From Meconema thalassinum (lineage: Eukaryota; Arthropoda; Insecta; Orthoptera; Tettigoniidae): DNA of 64,000 nt. Positions 40,931 to 53,084 of this stretch are shown piece by piece; position 1 is the stretch's first letter, and each line of letters begins with the position of its first letter. The DNA lies in NCBI GenBank assembly GCA_946902985.2, contig OX336389.2:337378444-337442443 (forward strand), read 5' to 3'. The notes beneath the pieces were generated by a model. That model saw only the letters and a list, made by a program, of their open reading frames with translations, was not told the DNA's origin and did not search any database. The position numbers were made by a program, and so were the translations under genes.

Positions 40931-41621
40931 ACACAATTCTTTTAAAAATGCTAAGCATAATTTCCTACTGGAACTTTTTCTTTGAAGACTAGAGAAAAGT
41001 AGGCAGGTTATTACATTTAAATAATTTGATAACATCTTTGATAGACCTTATTTGTCATCTGAATTTGAACTATATGTTCCTTCGCGGTCAATAAGACCGA
41101 AACGTATAACATCCCACTGGCCAAGAACCAATACAGAGTAACATAAACATTCGCCTGTATCCAACACATTCAATAACTTATCTACCAAAAAAAAAAACAT
41201 GCACACATTTCAATATATCAGACAGCACCTTTTGTTCATTTGTATTGTAGAGAAATCACTTAATATCATACACTCCTTATCAGTGACTTGTAACATAATT
41301 TCAAGTACGATACTTACTAGAATAATATTTAGTCATACGTATTATAAGTATCATTTTATATTAGTGTAAGAAAAATATTAAGTGTAATTCATATTGTTAT
41401 TTCTCATTAGGTTGTAACCTGTTAGAAGAACTACAAATAAACAAACAAATAATTATAAATAAATAAATAAACAAATTAGTTTAATGAAATTCAGGCCCTC
41501 TTTAGTGATGGTTACTAACTAGTGATTGCTTGCTACTCATATAATAATTACTGTAACTTGAAAAGAACAGTAGTCGCTACATCATATTTAGACTGACAAA
41601 GCAACATTTTATTTACAATCC
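40931..41621. other. No feature seen
   Basis: AT-rich; short poly-A and (AAAT/AAAC)n runs at 41190 and 41435-41475. Confidence 0.4.
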
Positions 41622-41960
41622 ACCTCGTGGCGTAGTGGCTAGTCTTCTTAGCTGTCAACGCATAGGTCCAGGTTTGGGAGCTGAGGGCTGGAATGGGATA
41701 CACTGAGGCTTGTGAGGCAGAACTGGGAAGAGAAGGGTTACATTCTTACTTCAGCCATCCTGGAAGTTGTTTCATCACTTATGCTTCAGGCAAATGCTGG
41801 GATGGTATCGAAGGCCTCGGCCGCCGCATATACAAAACCCGACCCAAATACAAATACACACCCTAATACAACCATCACAATAACACAGGTTATTAGACAC
41901 ATTATATACACACACCCAAGTGCACGCGGCTACATGACCACCATGTTCCAAAGCTCCTAA
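41622..41960 (+). repeat. tRNA-derived SINE, family II, copy 1
   Basis: CACCTCGTGGCGTAGTGGCT opens a decayed tRNA head; the body has GAGGGCTGGAATGGGATACA and TTGTGAGGCAGAACTGGGAA; the 3' part has CAGCCATCCTGGAAGTTG and CAGGCAAATGCTGGGATGG. It aligns with 62900-63151 and with the head and centre of 47928-48080. Confidence 0.8.
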
Positions 41961-42157
41961 ACGAATCACCACCTCCAACAACAACAACAGCAACAACTCT
42001 ATTTACAGTACAACAATGGCATAATCTTGAAAGTAGCCTATACTATATTACAGACATGTTATAAAGAACTAAAAAGCTCATAATCAACACTGGAACTACA
42101 AAAGACCTGTAGGCCATACACCATAATATGATGATCTAGAATGCAGCCGATTGTAAT

Positions 42158-42825
42158 CAGGGGCGGATCTAGGGGAGGGTGAGGAGGGCGACCGCCCAGG
42201 TCCCCGCGATCCGGGGGGGGCTGCGTCATGGATTGTTTTAAATTTCATTGATTAATTATTTATTCGTTAATTCCCCATAAAGAGAGCGTTATAACACAAT
42301 CAATTTTCATGTTTAATTCTGGCCCTTTCTTCTTTTTTCCCCAAAAACCTCTCATACACACACTATGCTTCCTCTGTCTCTCCTCCCTCCACTTCTTTCC
42401 CGGTTGTCTCTCTTTGGGAGTCTGCTCAAACATCTGTTGTCTAAGTCTAATTGATTAATTAATTATACTTTTCAAACTAATTTATAATTCATATTCTTAT
42501 TTCAGTGCAGCTATGACCTCCCGTGACCGTTTAGCAAGTATAGATTTCAGTGAAATGATGGAAGACTTCATCCGAGAAAAAGAGTCGCAAACTAATATTT
42601 TAATATTTCATAGTTTACATAATCTTCTTCAAGAGGACTTACGGTTTTCTTTCGTATTATTAAAAGAACGTACCGTAGTGTATTCAAAATATTGTAACTA
42701 TTCTTTATTTTATTATTATTACAAAACTATTTTCCATTTGATTTGATATTTTTTATATTTTCTATTGTTGAGGGCCCGACCGTATCATATCGCCCAGGGC
42801 CCCGCAAGGCCTGGATCCGGCACTG
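42158..42825. mobile_element. hAT-type element, 668 bp
   Basis: Ends CAGGGGCGGATCTAGG and CCTGGATCCGGCACTG are imperfect inverted repeats. A perfect 8-bp duplication ATTGTAAT flanks them (42150-42157 and 42826-42833). An internal open frame (42513-42746, MTSRDRLASIDFSEMMEDFI) may be a transposase or captured scrap; no hAT dimerisation motif was seen. Confidence 0.88.
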
Positions 42826-42833
42826 ATTGTAAT

Positions 42834-43420
42834 GAAGCGACTGACAGCACCTGGACATGAGCTGATTTCATCACTTCCTGGCATGAGATTACCATCTCTC
42901 AGAAGCCGGCTCTGTCTTCTTTCACCCTGTTTCAAGGACACGACTTTGCGACGATGCGGTATCTGACGGTAACTGCCTGAACTACCAGCACCTCGACACG
43001 GCTAGCATTAGCAACTCAATATGCTTACATTTTCTAAAATCACGATTAAACATATACGGAGTTCTTAATTTGAAAATATGTTTCAGTAGCACAATAGAGA
43101 AAACTATAAGCTGTCTTGCAGTGGAGTTTGTTTCTGTTTTCAACATCATCTGAAGGCATTGAAGAGGTTAAGAAAATTGCAGTTCAGAACTCTATTTTAT
43201 ATGGAGAATTGTGATTTTAACTACACTTTTTATAACTATCATTCTATTCCTGTTCGATATGCTTTTGCACTGATGAAAAGTGTATAAAATACTACAGCGT
43301 GCTGTAGAAACAAAATAATTTTACCTTGTCCCGTTTCTTTATAAATCGTTTCACAAACTTTTGTCCCATGTTACAACAAGAGCTGGGCTGGCGGCCGGCC
43401 GTCCCAACTCCGGCCGGCTC
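42834..43420. other. No feature recognised
   Basis: Lies between the hAT element and the right TTAA-linked inverted end; no ORF or repeat family seen. Confidence 0.35.
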
Positions 43421-43424
43421 TTAA

Positions 43425-43926
43425 CATTCTATTGCCGCTGAGCATGGCTGCGCCAGTGTTTGTTGATTATTGTAGCAGGAGCCCCGCGCGGTACATTGGA
43501 GGACACAGTGATGACAGAATGCGGTCTGCACATAAGTCATCAAGCAGCATTGCGTCAGATAAGCGTCACAGGAGCTCATGTCATCACGGGCAGTGTTGTT
43601 AAACGATGACCAGGGTACTGGATCTGAGTCATATCCTACTCGCGCAACTGTACCTGTCAAAGAAGCAGGCTGACGTGTGACACAAGCAAATAAAGAATAG
43701 TTCCCATCTCGACCGCCGGCAATCAATTCGTGAAAGGGTAAAATCTAGTCTATTTGTAAGATATGCATGTATACAATGATACATTTTTCATAGAATTGTG
43801 TTATTAGAATAACAAACTATATACAGCTATATAGTGCCCCCTATTTGTAGAATCATCCAAATGGTAGGCTACAAGGGGGTGTTAATCGATGAAACACATT
43901 CTGGTAATGATTCTTCTTGATTTAAA
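43425..43926. other. No feature recognised
   Basis: GC-richer at 43430-43720; the minus-strand frame 43726-43421 has no domain. Confidence 0.35.
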
Positions 43927-44652
43927 GGGCCGTTTTCACCAACGTCAATTATCTCTTAATTCTTCAATACAGGTTATTTAACTTAGCACGAGCATTTCAC
44001 CAAACAGAAACGCTCGTTAATTTACCACTAACAAGGAATTACGTTAAATGGCCAAATCTGGCCACTCAACTCACTAAAGCATCTTTAAAGTGGCGGAAAA
44101 CAGCTGAACTGTGCCTTGCGCATTCCAGAATGGCGGTTTGTTTCCGAGTATCACACGTAGGCTACTTTCATCCATATGAATATAAAATATGTTTATGACA
44201 ATGAAATTGTAAAAGATGACAAACATTACTAAATAAATTGAGAGTCTGCACCTCTACCGTTTACGCTATGAAGACAACTGAGTAAGCGCGTCCTATTACG
44301 CTATCTATTCACACAACTGCCAGTTCTCCTAAATACTTTGTTCATATCATTTTAGGCTTTTGCCACGAATAAGGTCTTCTGTATTTCCCTTCCTTTATAA
44401 TTATGTTCCAGAAATTCTCAAGAAAGCATCGCAAACAACGATCAGTGTTAGACGCTTCTAATTCTGTCCGCCATGCTGTCCAGAATGAAACCGAGTCTAC
44501 GCATGCGCGAGAGCCGTAAATCTTATTTAAGTAGTTGCGAACCCGAATGTCCTCGTGAAATGCATCAAAGATAATCACGCATTAACTCTCGTATTTAAGT
44601 TAAATACAAATTAACTAACTAAGCGTTAGTAAAGAGTTGGTGAAAACGGACC
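43927..44652. mobile_element. Harbinger-like MITE, 726 bp
   Basis: GGGCCGTTTTCACCAACGTC at the left and the complement GGTCCGTTTTCACCAACTC at the right form TIRs, with weaker inverted similarity for 60 bp further (TAATTTGTATTTAACTTA-type words). The flanks (TTTAAA, GAATTC) show no clear 3-bp duplication. No coding. Confidence 0.7.
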
Positions 44653-44790
44653 GAATTCAGGAGATATGGAAACACTTATGGCCTAGGAACAATGATCATA
44701 CAACTATTTCAAGGCGCATTACAATGCATACGGGTACCGAGATATTACGAAGTTAAAACAGCGGGAGTTCTACATATTTTGTTTTAAACC

Positions 44791-44945
44791 TGGAACGACA
44801 TCGCTGTTAGGTTCCAACGTATAACTACGCTAACTAATCAGAATCACATCCTTTGCTGTTGACGTGTTTCGTCAGAATAGCCAATCAGGAAGCTATGTCT
44901 TGCTAAAAGTGAACTAGAAATTGCAATCTCGCGACCCGGAAGGAT
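44791..44945 (-). repeat. Dispersed repeat, arm 2 of the inverted pair
   Basis: Reverse-complement match of 37095-37245: AACGACATCGCTG, AATCACATCCTTTGCTG, AGAATAGCCAATCAGGAAGC and ACTAGAAATTGCAATCTCG. Confidence 0.7.
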
Positions 44946-45460
44946 CGAGCGCTATTTCCGCTCGCCCGATTGAACGGGTGTCAAATCAGTTCTGGCGCTC
45001 GGAAATGTAGGTCCGTTTTCGGGCTCACTCTACCTTCAGTTGCGATGTTGGTGTGGCATGTCAGCAGATGAAGAAAGTCGTTCCACGTGCCATACATCGC
45101 AACCGCAGTGCTACACTGGAAATCTATAGAAATGGTACTTAAAACGCGCCTCGTTTATAAAACAATTGGGTTAGATTCGAGGTCAGTATATTAAGCTCTA
45201 TACCAATCACAAAACATCTGTGAACATGGGCTCGTCCAGTAGCGTGCGTCCTGCCAAGCGCTGTTGCCGCGGAGATTCCAACGAGAGAGAATACGTGGCT
45301 CTGCGCTCGCAATATCCACATGACCTTCTCCCTGAACGCAAGGCGCTCAGAATTTCAGTGCATCATGTCCGAGATGGAGGGTCTATCCGTAGGAATATCC
45401 ATGCAGCCAACGAAGTTCGCGCATTCTTACAATTGTGATATGAGGCAGATAGCCTATAGA
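44946..45460. other. No gene recognised
   Basis: A GC-moderate region; the plus frame 45220-45438 (MNMGSSSSVRPAKRCCRGDS) shows no known domain and no coding support. Confidence 0.35.
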
Positions 45461-46435
45461 TAAAGCCCTGCGCGGATGCGGATATCCGCACGAGAAGATT
45501 ATTTTACTCATATGCTTTCAACTAGATTTTATTAAGTACCATAATGTTTGTAGTAGATGGTCTTGACATCTCATCAATTCTCACTGCCATTATTACTATA
45601 CGTACGAGATATAATGCTGTCAATAAGCTTGTTAGTTCATCGTGGTGACATCATTAACGTTACTCATGTCAGCTACTTCGCAGTCTAAGCTATCCTGGAA
45701 GATCTGGTTCCAGGTTTATCTGTAGATTTATTTCCAACTTGTCACTGAAGCACGTTGGCTGTGATATTGCAACATCAACTATGCGAACATGGATGGGTCA
45801 AGAAGCAGAAGGATGATGACTGACTTGGAATTTCCGGCCAAATGGCAATCCCTTTCTCCAAGCGTAAGGAGAAGTTCGCGTAATGAATGTTACCGCGACC
45901 ATGAGTATGAACATCATTTCATCAACATTGATAAACTGTATATTAAAATAAAACAAGGTGAGTATTCAATAGCGCGTGAAACAAAGCTCAAGTCAACGAT
46001 ATGGCAGACATTTGGTTACGTTTTCAATGGAAACGAAAAGGTGATGTTTTACCTGTAAAAAAGTTTATTCATACTCACGACACACATCGGGCACATCAAA
46101 CTTACTGAGGCACAAGTGCAAAAATAGCCAAAAAAGTATAGCCAATTTTTTGTCTAAAGCGGAGGTCAAGAAACCAGAAGTGTCATCCAACTTAAAGTCC
46201 CTTGCAATGAAGCAAATTTTCAGGAACGACTTTCTCCTCAAGTGTCCAAATGTGTTGGTTTAACACGTTATGCTTTATCTACTAAATTAAACATAATATT
46301 GAAATATCAGCAAATTTGCATAAAAGTCATGCGGACGCGGGACGGATGCGGATAACAGGCGTGCGGATGCGGATAACAGTCGTGCGGATGCGGGCCGGAT
46401 GCGGATAACGTTTTCTTTATCCGCGCAGAGCTCTA
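45461..46435. mobile_element. hAT-type element, 975 bp
   Basis: Ends TAAAGCCCTGCGCGGAT and ATCCGCGCAGAGCTCTA are imperfect inverted repeats. The 8-bp duplication CCTATAGA flanks it (45453-45460 and 46436-46443). The right side carries four units of GTGCGGATGCGGATAACAG-type sequence (46327-46415). No transposase. Confidence 0.88.
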
Positions 46436-46570
46436 CCTATAGATATAAGTTTTCACACAAAAGTTATTCGTGAACGCAGTGAGGCTGTGTATTATTATTA
46501 TTATTGATGTGTAACATCTTTCCGCTCGGTTGCTGGATAGTTTTGCGGGAGTGATTTTGAAAATTGGGGA

Positions 46571-46800
46571 CGGAGGTGGATCGGAACGATCGAGCTGGCA
46601 GTGGTGGATCGAACGGAAGTATGCCCGATCGATCGAACGGAAGTGTACTAGCTGGCAGTGGTGGAAAACGGAAGTATGCACTGCCTGCTCGATCAATCGA
46701 ACGGAAGTGTACTAGCTGGCAGTGGTGGAAAATGGAAGTATGCACTGCCCGATCGATCGAACGGAAGTGTACTAGCTGGCAGTGGTGGAACGAACGGAAG
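46571..46800 (+). repeat. Minisatellite, 60-64 bp units
   Basis: Units start GAACGGAAGTGTACTAGCTG at 46635, 46699 and 46759, with partial units before and after. Each contains GGCAGTGGTGGAA and CGGAAGTATGCACTGCC. Open frames on both strands here are by-products of the repeat. Confidence 0.88.
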
Positions 46801-46869
46801 TATAAGATGCGCTGCCAACTCGATCGATCCATCCAGCGGGCAGTGGTACGAGAAACAATGAGAGCGCGG

Positions 46870-47354
46870 TGTCGTAAATTGATACCATGACGTACTCTCG
46901 GCCATGTGGATGTATATGCCATACTGAACGGAAAACGCTCATGCGAACTCTGGTGTCACGTGATTGAAACAAATAACATGGTACATGTTCGAAGTCTTCG
47001 TATCAGTATTTAAATGGTAAAATGCCTTAATATCAAACATTGTAAGTAGTCGGCATTGCCGGTATTATGTTTCTGCACAATGGCTATTCAAATATTAACC
47101 CACATAACGGTAATGCAGTCATCAATATAATATAATCGTTGTGGTTATACGAGAATTGAGCAAGCCTTCATGAACTATTACTGAATACATTCTCTTTACT
47201 CACAAGAGGGCCTATTCATAAAGCATTTTAAACTCAATTTCACGCAGGAACATTATCAAAACAAGCAAAATATAAATGAAACTTAATTCCGTAATGCAGT
47301 ATTATTGGAACGTGGAAATAAGTCACCATCTTGTGCACAAAATTTGCGTAGTCG
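46870..47354. other. No feature seen
   Basis: AT-rich spacer; no ORF or repeat recognised. Confidence 0.4.
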
Positions 47355-47427
47355 AAATAGCCGTGGGGTTAGTGCTTATGACTGTGAATCTAGAGATCTT
47401 GGGTTCGAATCCCGGACGGTGTAGATA
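47355..47427 (+). tRNA. tRNA-like sequence (tRNA-derived repeat or pseudogene)
   Basis: GCCGTGGGGTTAGTGCTTAT and TTGGGTTCGAATCCCGG (complete T-arm/B box) are tRNA-like, ending CGGACGGTG. The D-arm and anticodon arm do not fold convincingly, so it is probably a SINE head. Confidence 0.35.
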
Positions 47428-47927
47428 TTTTTGCTGCCAGATTATCATTTTAAACGATACTTATCATATCATTATGACTCATTTTAACAGAATCCAAATG
47501 AAATTACGTGTTGGTCTGTGAATGAAGAGGACCTGTTTATAAGGAATTTAAGGTTATGAGCGGTGTCGCGTCTATTAATCTAGTTGATCCATATCGTATT
47601 CTTTATTTAGGCTAGTGCTGGTGGAAGCTACAAATCTTCTAATAAAATGAGTTCCGTATTATAAACTACAATATCTGTAAAACACTCCCTTTTACAATAG
47701 ATTAATATTTGAGCCAATAATAGTATAAAATACCGGTGTATCAACAATTTCACGTGAGGTTTCTTCTATGTCAGATGTTACACATCATATGCGACTACTG
47801 TAAGGCTCGTATTTTTTTATTTTACATGACGTAAATTATACCGCATGTCATTCTGAGTACTGTACCATTGCTTGTGGACTTAAAATAATGCACAAAATAA
47901 TTAAATGGGATAAGTTTTCGTTTATCG
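47428..47927. other. No feature seen
   Basis: AT-rich, no recognised element. Confidence 0.4.
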
Positions 47928-48080
47928 AGGACCACTATGTGGTGTAGTGACTGGCATACTTAGCTATCACCCATTAGGTCCGGATTCGATTCCAGGCTGT
48001 CAAGAAATTTAGTTCCGGTCTGAAGGTTAGGACGGGTAAGACTATGCCTCGCAAGGTAAAACTGAGAAGAGGTGAATTAC
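47928..48080 (+). repeat. tRNA-derived SINE, family II, copy 2 (truncated)
   Basis: GACCACTATGTGGTGTAGTG, a B-box-like GGATTCGATTCCAGGC, then GGTCTGAAGGTTAGGACGGG and GCCTCGCAAGGTAAAACTGA, matching 62906-63032. The 3' part is missing. Confidence 0.75.
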
Positions 48081-49219
48081 CTCGGTTTAATTACAAATAC
48101 ACACACAAATGCAGTCAATACAATAACAAAGGAGACAAATATTTTTCTTTCTTTCTCTGCCAGCAACAGTGTCGCTTCGTTCTAAAAGAAATTTCCTGCC
48201 GTCATTGGTTCGCATGTATTTGGAACCGAGCGATTTCGGCAGCGTGTACATGGAAGATACGGAGTCCTTATCATTAATTTTTTCCTTCATTAACTACACC
48301 AACTTTTCAACCGTTGGAACTTCACCATGATCGTACGAATCGACTATTATTCGACGTAAAACACATTTGTCAAAGTCGTCCAAATTTGTTGCACGTTTCT
48401 GAACTACCGTATGCGATGTTTCCCCGGTGATCTAAGCATGGGGTCCATTCCCTATTTCAACATTATATCTACCCTCAGAAAGAATATTGGACACGATATG
48501 TACTGTACACTTACACCGCAAGCTTGAGCCCAGCTCCCGGATCTGAGAGAAATTAGTGTTATCACGTACCTCTGTGTTAGAAACCTTCTTGAAAAATCTG
48601 TACACACTGAAAATTATATTTCACGCCTGACAGTAAAACTTGATGAGTACTACCCCTGTCATCTGCTCGACTACCACTCGGCTTGCTAAGGGATATTGAT
48701 AGCAATGTCAAACTTCAGATCACAGCATGTCCTAAAGCTCCACTACTGTACACTGAATTGATACTGCAATACTGTCACTCTTATCTAGTTCGTATTTCCC
48801 GCAAGAACTCTTCCTATCTTCCCCAGTGACCGACTGAAGAGCTACAAATGACAATTTTTTGTAGGCAACACTGAAATAATGGCTTCAAATCTCTACACTT
48901 CCCCAGTGAAACCAAATATTTCAACACATAATCATTCTTCACTCTAATATCCTTTCCGTTCAAGAGCAGATGTTATCTCCCGAACGGCTGGTTGTAGCTT
49001 CACAGGTTTTGGGCAGCCAGCTTCAAAACATTTATCTCTGTAACATACTGTAGGTTCAACTAAATAATAGAATATTTAATGATTTTCGTGCGCGGAGAGA
49101 AATAAAGATTTCGTACGGCTCAGCTAGCCTAGAGAGCTCAGTTATCTAGGCACGCCGCGCTATTCTATTGGTTGGCGCAGACGATTGAATGTATCTGGCT
49201 CCTCCCTCATGTTCACAGT
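48081..49219. other. No gene recognised
   Basis: More than 1.1 kb with only short, unsupported open frames on both strands; no repeat boundary found. Confidence 0.4.
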
Positions 49220-49506
49220 TTATTGTTTTTTTATATATAAATATAGATTTACACTGCCAGGTTTCTCTGCGCTCGGATACTTGAGTTGCCAGTAAAGCCC
49301 ATTTAAAACTATGTGAACTTTTCGTGGCCGCCATGTTAGTTTTGTGCTTATGTTTTTCACAGTTACATTTGCGAACTTTATAAGTCTTCTTTCAGGTTAA
49401 TTGCTGCAATAGGTTTGGAAATATTGAATCAGTAAAATATTTCGCGCGGTCGCCATGTTGAATTTATAACACTTCATTTTTTAAAATTTGGAATTTTACA
49501 TTTTTT
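49220..49506 (+). repeat. Tandem-array unit left of RTE copy 1
   Basis: Contains CTGCGCTCGGATACTTGAG and GGCCGCCATGTTAGTTTTGT, the recurring words of the array seen again at 50287-51005 and 53720-54490. Cut by the RTE LINE at about 49507. Confidence 0.65.
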
Positions 49507-50286
49507 GTATACCGATTGAGTTGCTAAGCTTCATAGATGATGATGGTCTGATCAGGTTATTTCACTTGGTGATTAGGATTTATGAGACAGGTGAGGTACC
49601 CTCTGATTTCAAGAAGAATGTTATCATCCTTATACCCAAGAAAGTAGGAACTGACAGATGTGAAGATTACCGTACAATCAGCTTGATTAATCATGCTTCA
49701 AAGATCCTGTCTAGAATATTTTACAAGGGGATGGAAAGCCAGATAGAAACGGAGTTGGGTGAAGACCAGTTTGGTTTCAGGAGAAATGTAGGAACGAGGG
49801 AAGCTGTACTAAGTCTTAGGCTGATTTTGGAAGGTAGAATAAGGAAAGATAAGGGAACGTTCATGGCATTTGTAGACTTTGAAAAGGCTTTTGATAACAT
49901 TGATTGGGCTAAATTGTTTGACAATTTGAAAATGATTGGAATTAAATACAGGGATAGGAGGGTGATCTACAATCTATACAGAAACCAGACAGCAGTCATT
50001 CGAGCTGAAGGACATAACAGAGAAGCGGGTATTCAGAAAGGTGTAAGGCAAGGCTGCAACTTATCACCCATACTTTTCAATCTTTACATTGAACAAGCAA
50101 TGAAGGAAATTAGAGAAAAATTTAAAGTGGGAGTGAAGATTCAAGGAGAAATAATTTCAACTCTGAGATTTGCTGATGACATCTTCATCTTGGCCGACAC
50201 GCCCGAGGATTTGAATGCGTTTCTGAATGGTATGGACTCCGTCTTGAGGAAAGAATTCCTGATGAAAATTAATAAATATAAAACAA
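49507..50286 (+). pseudogene. RTE (BovB-like) LINE copy 1, reverse transcriptase half
   Basis: 5'-truncated. It reads PIELLSFIDDDGLIRLFHLV, FKKNVIILIPKKVGTDRCED YRTISL, EDQFGFRRNVGTREAVLSLR, FMAFVDFEKAFDNIDWAKLF, KGVRQGCNLSPILFNLYIEQ and the catalytic FADDIFILAD, then stops at MKINKYKT where a 4.2-kb insertion begins. The matching full-length copy is at 56146-59235. The 3' half resumes at 54491. Confidence 0.88.
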
Positions 50287-52695
50287 CAAGCAGTTCCGTG
50301 AAGAACTCTACAGCCTATTTTCATATATCCTACTCATGTTAATTGCTTCTATCAACATACAACATTGATTGTTGTAATAGCTTCGTAGATATTGGGAACC
50401 GTCTAAATATTTCAGATGGTCGCCATGTTGGATTTTTATTTATGTACTATTGCATGAAGATTATTTTTTACGTGTGATATTCAAAGTTCAATCGCATGGT
50501 TAGGACACAAGAAATAAAAACGAGATTTTCAAACTTCGCACAGCTGCCATCTCGTGGTTATGAAAATAATTGAAGTAAATTAGATGCCAGTTGATTAAAA
50601 CTTGTATAATCATTTACGATACCAAGTTTCACTGCACTCGGATGGTTAAATCGCGGGAAACGTCCATTTAAGTATTTATATTTCGCGTCGCCGCCATGTT
50701 GGATTTGTGCTCACCAGGTTACTGAAAGTCCTATAGGTGAATTTATGTTCATAGCCTCTATGAACATTTAAAAAAATCAGTTTGATTGCTCTAAAAGATT
50801 CGTAGATTTTGAGAACCGTCTAAATATTTCGGATGGTCACCATTTTGGATTGTGATATGTATAGGCCATAGAGTTATGTACCGATAAGGCAAATTATTGT
50901 GTAGCTTCATTATTCAAACTTTCACTTCGATCGCATGATTACGACACAGGAAATAAAAACTTAATTTTAAAATTTTGCACAGTCGTCATCTTGAGGTTAT
51001 GTAAACAGGGTGTCTACCGGTAACGAAAGTAACGAAAAAGTAACGAATTTTACAAACGGGTAACGAAAATTTTCTGAAGGCGGGTTGAATCATTTAAGCT
51101 CGCGCCGCTAGGCTCAGAGATTGCGATGGAGCGAGTTTCACACAAGCGGCGCCGTCCCTATTGCATTGTACTAAGCTATATTTCCCCGTGCCCGACCTCA
51201 AGGAAATTACTGAGGATACCTTGAGTGGTATACATCGGTTCATCGTATATTTTCGGCATCAAGAAGACTTAAGTTTCGTGTGAAACATTTTTCTGTGTTA
51301 ATGTATTAGGAAACCTGACTTTTCGCGAGACCTTTATTCGCGAATACTTCCGAAACTAAAAAGAAATCTCTCATTTCTGTTATTTGGAAATTATGTCAAA
51401 TTGAAGTCCAGAAATAACGCGAAACAATTTAATGTCGCAATCTTGCGAAATGTTACCGTTTCGAAAAAAAAAAAGCGAAAAATCTTTGAAATACATATAA
51501 TTTATTTAAAAAATATGTCTAGTAAATTTGAGACATCCAGTATGGTTAATTCGAAATTCCGTTATAAGTCGATTTTTCCTTCGAACTTTCGTTCCATTGG
51601 ATATATAATCTAACCGATTATTTCGATAACTTGTAGATAATTCGTGGTTCTCAGTCGAAATAAAACTTGCCCTCTTGTCGTATTATTCGTGCAATCCTCT
51701 CAGAATAATTCGTAATATTCGATACCGTACCTACTTCGAACGTTCATCCTCCAAAATCGCATACACAAGACGGCCGGCTGACCGCACGACTTGTCTGCGG
51801 GAATCTCGTCAAACGGACCGAGATCGACGTCAGTTGCGTAAAATCATAAAACCCGTCCCCTATCGTGAACTTGTGACCACGAGGACTGCGGCAATCCTGT
51901 CGAAGGTGATAGGGCACCTATCACGTATACTTAAATGCGTGCGGGGAGCGAGAAGTGCATCAACCCACTTAAAAATGGCAGCCTACGTAGCATCGAAATA
52001 CTAAATCCTCCTCGTGATCCACCCTGAACTGATGAACACCCAACCACAGCCTAGAGAATCACGGCGCCGACTGAACTACATGTACATAACTACTCGTAAA
52101 TTTTAACCATGCCCAACCTTGAGCTTGCCTCCGCCATTCTGTCTGGACAGATAGACAGGCAGACAATCGTTGAACGGCCGGGTGTGGCGATGATTTCAGA
52201 ATATCTCAAGGACAACGTAAAACGGCCGAGAGCGAGAGCGGCAGCGATTGCGATATTTCTCTGCATTTAATGACGAGGACAACTGTATTCTTGTCAAACG
52301 GACAGCAAGTGGCGCCGATTGCGTAATAATGCTATATTTTCTTGTGCCCGACCTCGAGGACAATGGAAATCTCGTCGAATGACTAAAAGTGACACTGATT
52401 ATATAAATCGCGATTTTTCTCCGCGTTCTATCGTGAAAACTACGGGAAGCTCATCAAACAACTGAGACCAGCGCCGATCGTGTAACGTCTCGATATTTCT
52501 CCGTATTTGACTGCGAAGACAGAATTCGGTGACGATCGCGTAACATCGCATACATTTCTTCGCGACCTACCACGGGGACGAAGGAAATCTCGCCAAATGG
52601 TCAAGTGCAGAGCAACCTCTTGGTACCGTAATTATAACAACATATTGTGCACAAGACGACATATTAGCTGAAACAACTCATTGGATATTAAATAT

Positions 52696-53018
52696 ATATA
52701 TAAAAAAAAAGTCAACCCCTGGCACCATCCAGCCCATGACGGGCTAAGGCCGACCAAGCGACCGCTGCCCAGCCATTTGGCCTGCAGATATTGGGGTGAC
52801 GCGTGATCAGCGCGTCGGGTCCCCTCGGCCGTTAATCTTGGTATTCGTGATCGGGGTGCTGTCTCACTGTCAGACAGCTACTCAATTGTCCTCACGAGGC
52901 TGAGTGCACCCCGTTCCAACCCTCACGTCAGTTTTAAAATCCCTGACGGAGCCGGGGATCGAACCCGGGGCCTCCGGGTGAGAGGCAGGCGCGCTACCCC
53001 AACACCACGGGGCCGGCA
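52696..53018 (-). repeat. tRNA-derived SINE, family IV
   Basis: A 13-bp target duplication GGATATTAAATAT lies at 52683-52695 and 53019-53031. The minus-strand head GGCCCCGTGGTGTTGGGGTA and CCCCGGGTTCGATCCCCGGC resembles a tRNA. The centre has GGTTGGAACGGGGTGCACTC and CCTCGTGAGG, shared with family II. The 3' end is A/T-rich (TTTTTTTTTATATATA on minus). Confidence 0.9.
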
Positions 53019-53084
53019 GGATATTAAATATCTAGTATATATTTATTATTTTTAATTTTTTTATGATATCATGTGAATTTCATT

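Larger units (their letters stand above)
37429..43420. mobile_element. TTAA-flanked interval with short inverted ends (tentative)
   Basis: GAGCCGGCCGGAGT at 37429 and its complement ending at 43420 are flanked by TTAA (37425-37428 and 43421-43424). This fits a piggyBac- or Kolobok-type insertion of about 6 kb, but no transposase is seen and the interior is a mosaic of SINEs, a LINE tail and a hAT MITE. The similarity of the ends covers only about 20 bp. Confidence 0.45.

Noticed and set aside
42513..42746. Host gene inside the 42158-42825 element
   Set aside because: Short, no domain, and bounded by hAT TIRs with a perfect 8-bp duplication.
45220..45438. Small protein MNMGSSSSVRPAKRCCRGDS...
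   Set aside because: No homologue recognised, no splice or promoter context; chance frame in a GC-richer stretch.
46327..46415. CRISPR-like repeats GTGCGGATGCGGATAAC
   Set aside because: Eukaryotic context, no spacers of constant length, and they lie within a hAT element.
46433..46972. Overlapping open frames on both strands over the minisatellite
   Set aside because: Unit lengths and composition of the repeat keep frames open; no domain or start signal.
47355..47427. tRNA-His gene
   Set aside because: The T-arm is good but the D and anticodon arms do not fold; probably a SINE head.
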